DNA from: Pseudomonadota bacterium
GTDB taxonomy: Bacteria; Pseudomonadota; Gammaproteobacteria; Ga0077536
Length of the DNA stretch: 64,000 bases
Direction of reading: 5' to 3'
Assembly: GCA_016719885.1 (NCBI GenBank)
Contig: JADJYF010000021.1
Location: 7,424 to 71,423 of the forward strand
Made by a program: the position numbers and the translations under genes. The notes below the pieces were generated by a model, which saw only the letters and a program-made list of their open reading frames with translations, had not been told where the DNA came from and ran no database searches. Each line of letters starts with the position of its first letter. Positions within the stretch are counted from its first letter, which is position 1. Positions 8,023 through 14,923 of this stretch are shown in pieces.

Positions 8023-8460
8023 ATGCCGTGGTGGGGATGGATGGTGACGGGCACCTTGCTGTTTGGCGCCGAGATGCTCGGCGTGTCAGCGCAGTTCTAC
8101 CTGGTATTCATCGGCGCGGCGGCGATCGTGGTCGGCCTGCTGGGCGTGGCCGGCGTGGCGCTGCCGGAATGGGCGCAATGGATCAGCTTCGCGGCGCTGG
8201 CGCTGACCATGATGGCGCTGTTCCGCGCGCGCCTGTACGACAAGTTCAAGGGCGCCGACGGCAATGTCGAAGAACGCCTGATCCTCGGCGATCGTATCGC
8301 CGTGCCCGAGCGCCTCGCGCCCGGCGCGAGTTGTCGCGTCGAATACCGCGGCACCACCTGGAGCGCGCGCAACACCGACAGCGCGCCCATCGAGGCCGGC
8401 GTCGAAGCCGAAGTGTGGGAAACCACCGGCCTCACGCTGCACATCCGCAATCCGCGCTGA
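8023..8460 (+). CDS. NfeD-family membrane protein (YbbK-like)
   Basis: A 145-aa inner-membrane protein with hydrophobic segments near residues 6-22, 26-45 and 50-66, followed by a C-terminal OB-fold (RIAVPERLAPGASCRVEYRG ... TLHIRNP). This is the short NfeD1b/YbbK architecture. It starts at an ATG with GAGGAA upstream and ends 19 bases before the SPFH gene, which forms a membrane-microdomain partner pair with NfeD in most bacteria. The OB-fold probably contacts the SPFH oligomer. Confidence 0.85.
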   Translation: MPWWGWMVTGTLLFGAEMLGVSAQFYLVFIGAAAIVVGLLGVAGVALPEWAQWISFAALALTMMALFRARLYDKFKGADGNVEERLILGDRIAVPERLAPGASCRVEYRGTTWSARNTDSAPIEAGVEAEVWETTGLTLHIRNPR

Positions 8461-8479
8461 CTTCACCGCAGGAGCTCCC

Positions 8480-9430
8480 ATGGAAACCATCTACGTCGTT
8501 CTGACCATCGCCATCCTGGTCATCATCGTCATCGCCAAGACCGCCACCATCGTGCCGCAGCAGAGTGGCTACGTGGTCGAGAACCTCGGCCGTTACAGCC
8601 GCACCCTGCATGCGGGCTTTCACATCCTGGTGCCATTCGTGGAACGCATCGCCTATCGGTTGAACCTGAAGGAAGAGGCGCTCGATATCCCCGAGCAGGT
8701 GTGCATCACCAAGGACAACGTGCAGGTCGGCGTGGACGGCATCCTGTACATGCAGGTGCTGGAAGCGAACAAGGCGTCCTACGGCATCACCAATTACAAG
8801 TTCGCCTTGATCCAGCTCGCGCAGACCACCCTGCGCAGCGAGATAGGCAAGATTGATCTCGACCGCACCTTCGAGGAACGCGCCACCATCAACGGCAACG
8901 TGGTCAGCGAGCTAGACAAGGCTTCCGAGCCATGGGGCGTGAAAGTGCTGCGCTACGAGATCCGCAACATCAACCCGCCGCACGACGTGTTGACCGCGAT
9001 GGAAAAGCAGATGCGCGCCGAGCGCGAGAAGCGCGCGGTGGTGCTGGCCTCGGAAGGCGAGCGCGACGCCGCCATCAACCAGGCCGAGGGCGAGAAGCAA
9101 CGCGTGATCAAGGCTTCGGAGGCCAGCAAGCAACAGCAGATCAACGAAGCGGAAGGCCAGGCGGCGGCCATCATGTCCATCGCGAGTGCGACGGCGGAAG
9201 GCCTGCGCAGCGTCGCCAATGCGCTCGGCAGCGACGGCGGCTCCCAGGCCATGCAGTTGCGCATCGCCGAGCAGTACATCCGGGAATTCGGTCAGCTGGC
9301 GCGGGACGCCAAGGGCACCTTGATCGTGCCGGCCAATCTTGCCGACATCTCGTCGATGATCAGCGTGGCGACCAGTGTGATAGCGGCCGGCAAGACTGAA
9401 GCGCCGGCGGTGACGACGACGCGCGGCTAG
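8480..9430 (+). CDS. SPFH/stomatin-like membrane protein (QmcA family)
   Basis: A 316-aa protein with an N-terminal membrane anchor (VVLTIAILVIIVIAKTATIV) and an SPFH/band-7 domain (QSGYVVENLGRYSRTLHAGF onward). A Glu/Ala-rich helical region (about 175-240, AEREKRAVVLASEGERDAAI) and a C-terminal tail follow. The order fits E. coli QmcA and paraslipins, which form oligomeric rings at the membrane and are linked to quality control by FtsH. It has an AGGAG ribosome site and is cotranscribed with the NfeD gene. Confidence 0.9.
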   Translation: METIYVVLTIAILVIIVIAKTATIVPQQSGYVVENLGRYSRTLHAGFHILVPFVERIAYRLNLKEEALDIPEQVCITKDNVQVGVDGILYMQVLEANKASYGITNYKFALIQLAQTTLRSEIGKIDLDRTFEERATINGNVVSELDKASEPWGVKVLRYEIRNINPPHDVLTAMEKQMRAEREKRAVVLASEGERDAAINQAEGEKQRVIKASEASKQQQINEAEGQAAAIMSIASATAEGLRSVANALGSDGGSQAMQLRIAEQYIREFGQLARDAKGTLIVPANLADISSMISVATSVIAAGKTEAPAVTTTRG

Positions 9431-9457
9431 CGTCGCGCGTCGTCGTGGGTCTGAGGC

Positions 9458-9742
9458 TCAAGCCTGCTTGGGCTTGCCGATCACGATGTGGCGGGTGCCC
9501 TTCACGCCGCGACGGTTGTTCATTTCCTTGGCCAGCGCCGAGGCATGCACCATGACGGCATCCTTGCTGCCGATATGGAAACCGGTAATGGGCGCGTAGC
9601 CGCCTTCGATCACGTAGCGATAGCCACTCGGGCCGGCCTGGTCCAGTTTGCACTTTTCGAGCTTGGTGACGTGGTAGATGGCCGGCGGGGTGCCCGATGC
9701 GCTGTCCAGCTTGGCCTCGTCAATTTTCGGAATCGCACTCAT
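9458..9742 (-). CDS. Conserved hypothetical protein
   Basis: A 94-aa soluble protein that I do not recognise. The ATG at 9742 has GGAGACCAAGC directly upstream. Visible features are a KLEKCKLDQAGPSGYRYVIE stretch and a C-terminal IVIGKPKQA, with a mixed alpha/beta pattern and no signal peptide or metal motif. It converges on the SPFH gene with a 27-base gap. Confidence 0.6.
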   Translation of the reverse strand: MSAIPKIDEAKLDSASGTPPAIYHVTKLEKCKLDQAGPSGYRYVIEGGYAPITGFHIGSKDAVMVHASALAKEMNNRRGVKGTRHIVIGKPKQA

Positions 9743-9985
9743 GCTTGGTCTCCATCTGCGGCGCACCGCCTGCAGGCACACGGCAGCGTGGCTCTGGGCG
9801 GTGCAGGAACACCCGCGCGTACACGCGGGCAGGCATGCGGCTCTGTGGCCGACTCGTGCGGGGTGTTAGAGATCAGAAATCAAAGAGGCAAGCTCAGCTC
9901 GGTGAGTTTGGGCACTTCTTTTTTATATCTATCGACTCCCCTGCGTGCTGAACACTAACACGCGAAATCGGGGCCGGCCAGCGCG
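9743..9985. other. Non-coding region upstream of the 9742 gene
   Basis: No coding sequence is supported here. It must hold the promoter of the minus-strand gene starting at 9742. A T/A-rich stretch around 9915-9935 could contribute a -10 element, but no confident -35/-10 pair is visible. Confidence 0.4.
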
Positions 9986-10025
9986 AAAAAAGCCTTGTGG
10001 AGGGGCGTGATCCGCACCACAAGGC
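9986..10025 (-). terminator. Rho-independent terminator of the dimethylformamidase-like operon
   Basis: GCCTTGTGG (9992-10000) pairs with CCACAAGGC (10017-10025). On the minus strand the hairpin is followed by six T (plus-strand A at 9986-9991). It lies 20 bases after the stop at 10045. Confidence 0.8.
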
Positions 10026-10044
10026 CAAGGCGATTTCTCGGTGT

Positions 10045-12315
10045 TTACGCCACGTCTTCGTCGCGCACGAAACGGTCGAGAACGTTCTTCGTGAGGCGGG
10101 CGACATCGTTGTCACCGTTGTTCCAGGGCAGGGCCTGACCCCAGGCAATCGAGCCGGTCGAGAACACCGCGCCGCCAGCGCGACTCTTGAACAGGGTCAT
10201 GTCGGCCCGGATCTGGAAGTCCTGGGTACCGCCCATGCCGGGCAGGTTGAACATCACTTCCTCGCCGACGTGGGGATAGTTGTCGGAGTGGCCGCTGGAG
10301 GCCGCCAGCAGGAAGGTGTCGGGCGGCGTGCCCCACATGAGATCGTAGCGATCCAGCTCGAGGCCGGCGGCGCCGCCCAAGGCCAGGCCGTGATCGCCGA
10401 ACTTCTCGCCCACCCCTTCGAAGATGTAGGAGACGCGCGGATCGTAGGAATCCGGCAGGCGCCGGTAGGGCTTGCACTCGTCCATGCCTTCGCTGGTGAA
10501 GCCCACGCCCATGGATTTCTGCGGCGCGCGGCCGCGGTCGCGCCAGATGCCGCTCTTCTCGCCGGTCGAGGCCAGGTAGTACTCGCCGGGCGCCGCCTGC
10601 CAGGCGCGCGAGCCGGAATTGAGCTTGCGCACTTCCATGCACCAGGGCTCGTCGGGGCGGAAACCCACCACCCAGTAATAGCCGTTGGCGCCGAGGTACA
10701 TCACGCGCCCACCCCGGGCCAGGTACTGGTCGGTGGCGTCCATCATGCGCTCCGAGTAGTACTCGGAGTGCGTGCCGTTCAGCACCACGTTGTACGGCGC
10801 AAGCAGGGCCGCGCCCTCGCGGTCGAGATCCTCGTCGGTGATGACGTCGAAGTCGTGCCCGCACTGCTCCAGCCACCAGACGATGGACATGTCGGCCGCG
10901 AACTGCCACGGCACGCCGGTCGCCGCCATGCGGTGACGCGGGCGCAGGCCCATGATCGGGCGCCGGTAGGAGGTGTAGCAGACGCCCGCGCCGTCGGCAT
11001 GGTGGTCATAGGTCGAGGCGCCGAACTCGGGATGGGCGCCGAGGAAATAGTCGTCGTCGTGCAGGATGAGGCCGTGACCGGTGATGGCTTCCACCACGCC
11101 CGGGTCGCCCAGCACGAAACGCTCGTTGGCGTAGGCGAGGTAGCTCGCGGTCGGCATCAGCATCGCGACCTTGGCGGTCGCGGTGGTGGGGCGCACGAAG
11201 AACGTGACGTGGTCCTCGACGCCGCCGCCGCGCAGGCGCGCCGCGTACACGCCGCTCTTGAGATCCGCCGGCACCGTCCAGCGGAAAGTCGGCTGCCAGC
11301 GGCAATCGATGATCGCGTCGTCGTTGAAATAGATGCCGCCGTACTGCGCCGGCGCCAGGCGGAAGCAATCGTCCTTGCCGCGCCAGTTCCAGCCGGTCAT
11401 GGCGCGCACCGGGCGGTTGTAACCCTGGCCGTGCAACCCATGGGGGCCGGTGTCGACCACGCGGTCGCCGATGCCATCGTCGGTGTAGCCGGCGCTGGTA
11501 TCCCAGTAGGCGACCGTGCTGGCGCCCTGCGGCGCCTGGCCTTCCTTGAGGCGTGTGAGCTCGGCCAAGCCCAGCGCGCCGGCCTGGATGCCGGGGCGGT
11601 CCAGCTTGCCGTTGAACAGGCCCACCACCACCGGACCGTGGCCCGCGCGCTGGTCATGGAAGCCCGCCAGCAGCAGATCGACGCCGGCCGCTTGTGGCGT
11701 CAACGCCAGTGCACCAGCGACGCGCGTGCCGTCGTCCAACTCGAGCAGCGGGCTCAAATGACTGTTGTAGGCGTTGACCACCGCCTCCTGGTAGAGCTCG
11801 ACCGTGCCCTTCTCGGCATCGAAGGCCGCCGCCACGAAGTACCAGATGCGCGGCGTGAGCGCCCGCTCGCTGGCCACCTCGTGCACCGCCTGGCCGTCAC
11901 CGGCCCAGAACGACAGGCAGCCGTTCTCGTTGAGGCCGAGGCCATAGCCGCGACGGCTGGCCGCATCGAACTGCGTGACCAGGCCCGCCCTGCCCTTGCC
12001 GGGCGTGGTCGCCCACACGAAGGCATGCACGGTGAAACTGCCGGCCGGCGTCAGGCGCCCTGCCGGGTCGGCGACACGCACGAAACTGCCGGTCTGGGTG
12101 AACTGGGTCGTGAGCGCGACCGTGCCGTTCATGCTGGCCGCCACTTCGCGTTCGACGAAGCCCGGTCCGCCGGGCGCCATGTCGCCGTGGATGAGACGCA
12201 CGAGCTGCACCTGGGCTTCGGCGACGCCTTCGGCGCTGACCATGAATTGCACGCTCTCGCCCGCACGTACCGAGAGGCTGTCGACGTAACCGGTGATGAA
12301 AGGGGTGTTGGCCAT
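10045..12315 (-). CDS. dmfA2: N,N-dimethylformamidase-like large subunit
   Basis: A 756-aa protein matching the large (beta) subunit of N,N-dimethylformamidase, which hydrolyses DMF to dimethylamine and formate. An N-terminal LamG/concanavalin-like region (about 85-240) precedes the catalytic part. From memory, the mononuclear iron in the Paracoccus enzyme is held by Tyr399, Tyr440 and Glu521; here Tyr395 (LAYANERF), Tyr436 (STYDHH) and Glu518 (HSEYYS) keep nearly the same spacing. The length agrees with known enzymes (about 760 aa). It begins at an ATG that overlaps the small-subunit stop by one base. Related amidases acting on other formamides or amides cannot be excluded. Confidence 0.85.
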   Translation of the reverse strand: MANTPFITGYVDSLSVRAGESVQFMVSAEGVAEAQVQLVRLIHGDMAPGGPGFVEREVAASMNGTVALTTQFTQTGSFVRVADPAGRLTPAGSFTVHAFVWATTPGKGRAGLVTQFDAASRRGYGLGLNENGCLSFWAGDGQAVHEVASERALTPRIWYFVAAAFDAEKGTVELYQEAVVNAYNSHLSPLLELDDGTRVAGALALTPQAAGVDLLLAGFHDQRAGHGPVVVGLFNGKLDRPGIQAGALGLAELTRLKEGQAPQGASTVAYWDTSAGYTDDGIGDRVVDTGPHGLHGQGYNRPVRAMTGWNWRGKDDCFRLAPAQYGGIYFNDDAIIDCRWQPTFRWTVPADLKSGVYAARLRGGGVEDHVTFFVRPTTATAKVAMLMPTASYLAYANERFVLGDPGVVEAITGHGLILHDDDYFLGAHPEFGASTYDHHADGAGVCYTSYRRPIMGLRPRHRMAATGVPWQFAADMSIVWWLEQCGHDFDVITDEDLDREGAALLAPYNVVLNGTHSEYYSERMMDATDQYLARGGRVMYLGANGYYWVVGFRPDEPWCMEVRKLNSGSRAWQAAPGEYYLASTGEKSGIWRDRGRAPQKSMGVGFTSEGMDECKPYRRLPDSYDPRVSYIFEGVGEKFGDHGLALGGAAGLELDRYDLMWGTPPDTFLLAASSGHSDNYPHVGEEVMFNLPGMGGTQDFQIRADMTLFKSRAGGAVFSTGSIAWGQALPWNNGDNDVARLTKNVLDRFVRDEDVA

Positions 12316-12677
12316 TACTTGGCTCCTGTGCTGCGCATGAGATCTTCGAGGTTGCGCAGGAACACCGCGTGCAAGGCCTCGTTCTGGTCGGTGTAGACGA
12401 CATCATCCACCGGCGTCGGCTCGGAGCCTTCGCTGACCGGCAGGCGGATGACCTGGAATTCGCGACACGGCACGCGCGAGTACAAGGCATAGGCCGGCGC
12501 GCGGCGGAACATGTTCAAGAGCCGCATGAGCGTATCGCTGTGCTGCCCCAAGGGCCGGCGGCGGTGTTCTTCGATGAGGTCTTCGGTGATCAAGGGCCGC
12601 ATCTCGGCCCGGAGTTCTTCGGTGAAGCGCGCATAGACGAGCAGCTGGCGATCGGCCGGCAAGGCGGTGGTGGTCAT
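12315..12677 (-). CDS. dmfA1: N,N-dimethylformamidase-like small subunit
   Basis: A 120-aa protein upstream of, and translationally coupled to, the large subunit (TAATG overlap). Size and position fit the DMFase alpha subunit (about 130 aa), which is rich in charged helices and needed for assembly. Recognisable parts are MRPLITEDLIEEHRRRPLGQ and VYTDQNEALHAVFLRNLEDL. The ATG at 12677 follows GGGGGAACC. No regulator or formate/dimethylamine gene is adjacent. Confidence 0.75.
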   Translation of the reverse strand: MTTTALPADRQLLVYARFTEELRAEMRPLITEDLIEEHRRRPLGQHSDTLMRLLNMFRRAPAYALYSRVPCREFQVIRLPVSEGSEPTPVDDVVYTDQNEALHAVFLRNLEDLMRSTGAK

Positions 12678-12733
12678 GGTTCCCCCGGAGCAGTGAAGCA
12701 AAGGGCGAGTATAACCGCGTGTTTCAGTCGACC

Positions 12734-12817
12734 TGTAGGTGCGAATTCATTCGCACATTCACCGCTGCTCCCCGACGCTCGCGCCATGCATGGATGTGCG
12801 AATGAATTCGCACCTAC
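12734..12817. repeat. Inverted pair of REP-like elements (copies 6 and 7)
   Basis: Copy 6 (12734-12761) is TGTAGGTGCGAATTCATTCG followed by CACATTCA, the apparent consensus. Copy 7 (12792-12817) is its reverse complement. They flank about 30 bases upstream of the dimethylformamidase-like operon and downstream of the lipoprotein gene. Confidence 0.75.
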
Positions 12818-12838
12818 GTCTGACACCCGGTCGAACAA

Positions 12839-13252
12839 TCAAAACGTCGGCGCTGTCGGCAGCAGTGCTTCCAGGTCTTTCACCGCGCGATCGCAGGCCG
12901 GTGCGGCGCTAGGCATCTCGAGTTTGTCGAGGAGATCCATCTTGCGCCCTTCGGCCTTGGCGCTGACCAGGTCGATCAGCGGCCGGCAGGCGTCTTCCAT
13001 CGCCTCTTCGGCGCGCAGCAGGCGCGCGTCCGATGCGAGGCCTTCGTTGCCGAGGCCGACGTCGGCGCGAATCAAGCGGTCGACCACGCGGTTCTGACGG
13101 CGAAACACCGTTTCCGCGTAGGCCTTGAACTCGGCCTTGCTCATGGTTTGCGTGCGCCCGTCGGGATAGCGCACTTCGACCTGCGTGCAGGCGCCGAGCA
13201 GCACGGCCGTCGCCAGGCCAGCGCATTGCGTGATTCGCCGCCGGATTGCCAT
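12839..13252 (-). CDS. Putative lipoprotein
   Basis: A 137-aa protein with a signal peptide and lipobox LGAC (Cys22), so it is probably anchored to the outer or inner membrane from the periplasm. The mature part starts TQVEVRYPDGRTQTMSKAEF and is largely helical with two further Cys (about 89 and 119). The motif suggests a short DUF-type lipoprotein; I cannot name it. It is 61 bases downstream of the kinase-like gene on the same strand. Confidence 0.6.
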   Translation of the reverse strand: MAIRRRITQCAGLATAVLLGACTQVEVRYPDGRTQTMSKAEFKAYAETVFRRQNRVVDRLIRADVGLGNEGLASDARLLRAEEAMEDACRPLIDLVSAKAEGRKMDLLDKLEMPSAAPACDRAVKDLEALLPTAPTF

Positions 13253-13313
13253 TACCCGTCACCATCGCCCGCGCGTCGTCATTTCGAGTATAGGTGAGCG
13301 TTGTGACGTTGCG

Positions 13314-14372
13314 TCACGCAAAAGCGTGAACCACGGCCTCCTGTGCGGCGTCGAGTTGCGCGATCAGCGAACCGGCGGCGGCGAGCTGACCGCGGGCGCG
13401 CGCCAGGTTGTGTGCGCCGCGCGAATCGTAACGGCTGGCGTCCCAACCGAAATAGCTCTCTTCCAGCGCATCGACCAGGAAACGCACCGCGAGCTCGAGA
13501 TGGATCTCGAGCGTGGCGGGCACCATGGCGGCGATTTCCCCGGCGCTGACGAAGGCGCGTGCGACGCGCCCGTAGCCATGCATCGCGGCCGTGAACAGCG
13601 GCAGTTCGAAACGCGCCAGCGGGTCGTCCTCGCGGCGCGGATTGCACCATGATCGCATGGCATCGCCGAGTTCCAGCGGCAAGGCCATGGGCGCAAGCGT
13701 GTCGAGGTCGACCAGGCACAGCGCGTGCGTGCCGGCCGCATCGAACAACAGGTTGGAGATCTTGGGATCGCCGTGCACGAGCCGCGGCGCGGTGGCGGCG
13801 GGCGCCGCATGCGCGCCGCGCAGGGCGTCGATGTCATCGCAGGCCACGCGCACCTCGCCGCCGAGGCGATGGTCGCCGGCCACGCCCAGCGCCGCGTCGA
13901 GACGCGCTCGATGGCGCGCGAAGTCGTGGATGGGTGCGCGCTCGATGCGCAGCGCATGGGGGAAATCGACGAGCGCGGCATGGAAGCGCGCCAGCAGTTC
14001 GCCGGCCGCCTGGGCCTGGGCCGGCGTGTCGAGGAAATCGAAGGCGCGACCCTCCACCCAGGTCATCACGCGCCAGCGCCCACCCGCGTGCTCGACGGCC
14101 AAGGCATCGTCACGGGTGCGTACGAGTTGCGGCGTCAGCATGCCGCGCGCGGCGAGATGGGCACACACCGCTTCGATGTTGTGATTGACGCCCGCGCCGA
14201 ACACCGGGTGCAGGCGCTGCAAGGCGTAATGCCGGCCATCGCGGGTCGTGACCTTCAAGGTCAGGTTGACCAGGCCCTGGGTGATGTGCGCGATGTGCGT
14301 GACATCGAGCGCGTAATGCGTGAGCACGGCGTCGGCGGCGCTGCGCCAGGAGGACGGATCTGCGGCTGTCAC
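13314..14372 (-). CDS. Aminoglycoside-phosphotransferase-family kinase
   Basis: A 352-aa soluble kinase-like protein. The catalytic loop is VHGDPKISNLLF (HGDxxxxN) and the metal-binding strand is CLVDLDTL, both diagnostic of the APH/choline-kinase fold. The N-terminal nucleotide-binding lobe (GLVNLTLKV ... YALQRLHPVF) is also visible. The QRLH and N-terminal GLVN pattern is closest to N-acetylhexosamine 1-kinase / homoserine-kinase-like members, so a sugar substrate is a guess. It begins with GTG after a GAGG sequence. Confidence 0.75.
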   Translation of the reverse strand: MTAADPSSWRSAADAVLTHYALDVTHIAHITQGLVNLTLKVTTRDGRHYALQRLHPVFGAGVNHNIEAVCAHLAARGMLTPQLVRTRDDALAVEHAGGRWRVMTWVEGRAFDFLDTPAQAQAAGELLARFHAALVDFPHALRIERAPIHDFARHRARLDAALGVAGDHRLGGEVRVACDDIDALRGAHAAPAATAPRLVHGDPKISNLLFDAAGTHALCLVDLDTLAPMALPLELGDAMRSWCNPRREDDPLARFELPLFTAAMHGYGRVARAFVSAGEIAAMVPATLEIHLELAVRFLVDALEESYFGWDASRYDSRGAHNLARARGQLAAAGSLIAQLDAAQEAVVHAFA

Positions 14373-14473
14373 CTGCGGGGAATTCCTCGTTGCGCGCTAC
14401 GGCGCCGGTTCGATGATCGACCTTGCCCCACGCCGCGAGTGCAAGTGCGCTTGCCCATCGCGCCTGGCGCGCT

Positions 14474-14908
14474 TCACGCCTGGCGCAGCGCGTGGAGCTC
14501 GCGCTCGAGCTCGGCGATGCGCGCGTGGGCGGCGTCGCGCTCGCGTGCCACGCGCGCGGTCTCGGCCAGCGCCTCGAAGGAGGCCTGCTCGGCGCGGCTG
14601 GCGCGTTCCAGGGCGAGGCTGCGCTGTGCCGACATCAACTGCTCGCGGCGCGAAGGCCCGAACACGCGCGCCCACCAGCCGTCTTCCTCGGCGGCCGCGC
14701 CGCGCGCGCTGTCGTCGACTTCGAACTCGGCGCGCAGCGCCGTGAATTCGTCGCGTGCGAGATGCACTTCGCCGGCGGTCTTCAAGGCATCCAGCACCGC
14801 GCTTTCGTGATCGGCGGTAAATTCTTCCGGTGGTGTGGCGCGCGCGATGGCGAGCAGCGCGCGCGCCTCGTGAAAGCCCGCCGCGCCTTCCTCAAAGCTG
14901 ACTTCCAT
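14474..14908 (-). CDS. Coiled-coil hypothetical protein
   Basis: A 144-aa soluble protein with a helical N-terminal part and a C-terminal coiled coil (about 90-142, ERDAAHARIAELERELHALR). It starts at an ATG preceded by CGAGGATCGGCC, 15 bases after the protease stop, so it is probably cotranscribed with the protease. I do not recognise a family. A role as a partner of the protease is only a positional guess. Confidence 0.55.
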   Translation of the reverse strand: MEVSFEEGAAGFHEARALLAIARATPPEEFTADHESAVLDALKTAGEVHLARDEFTALRAEFEVDDSARGAAAEEDGWWARVFGPSRREQLMSAQRSLALERASRAEQASFEALAETARVARERDAAHARIAELERELHALRQA

Positions 14909-14923
14909 GGCCGATCCTCGTGC

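Noticed and set aside
9997..12396. A 799-codon plus-strand frame opposite the dimethylformamidase-like subunit
   Set aside because: The minus-strand gene has clear family motifs; the opposite frame has no domain and unusual composition.
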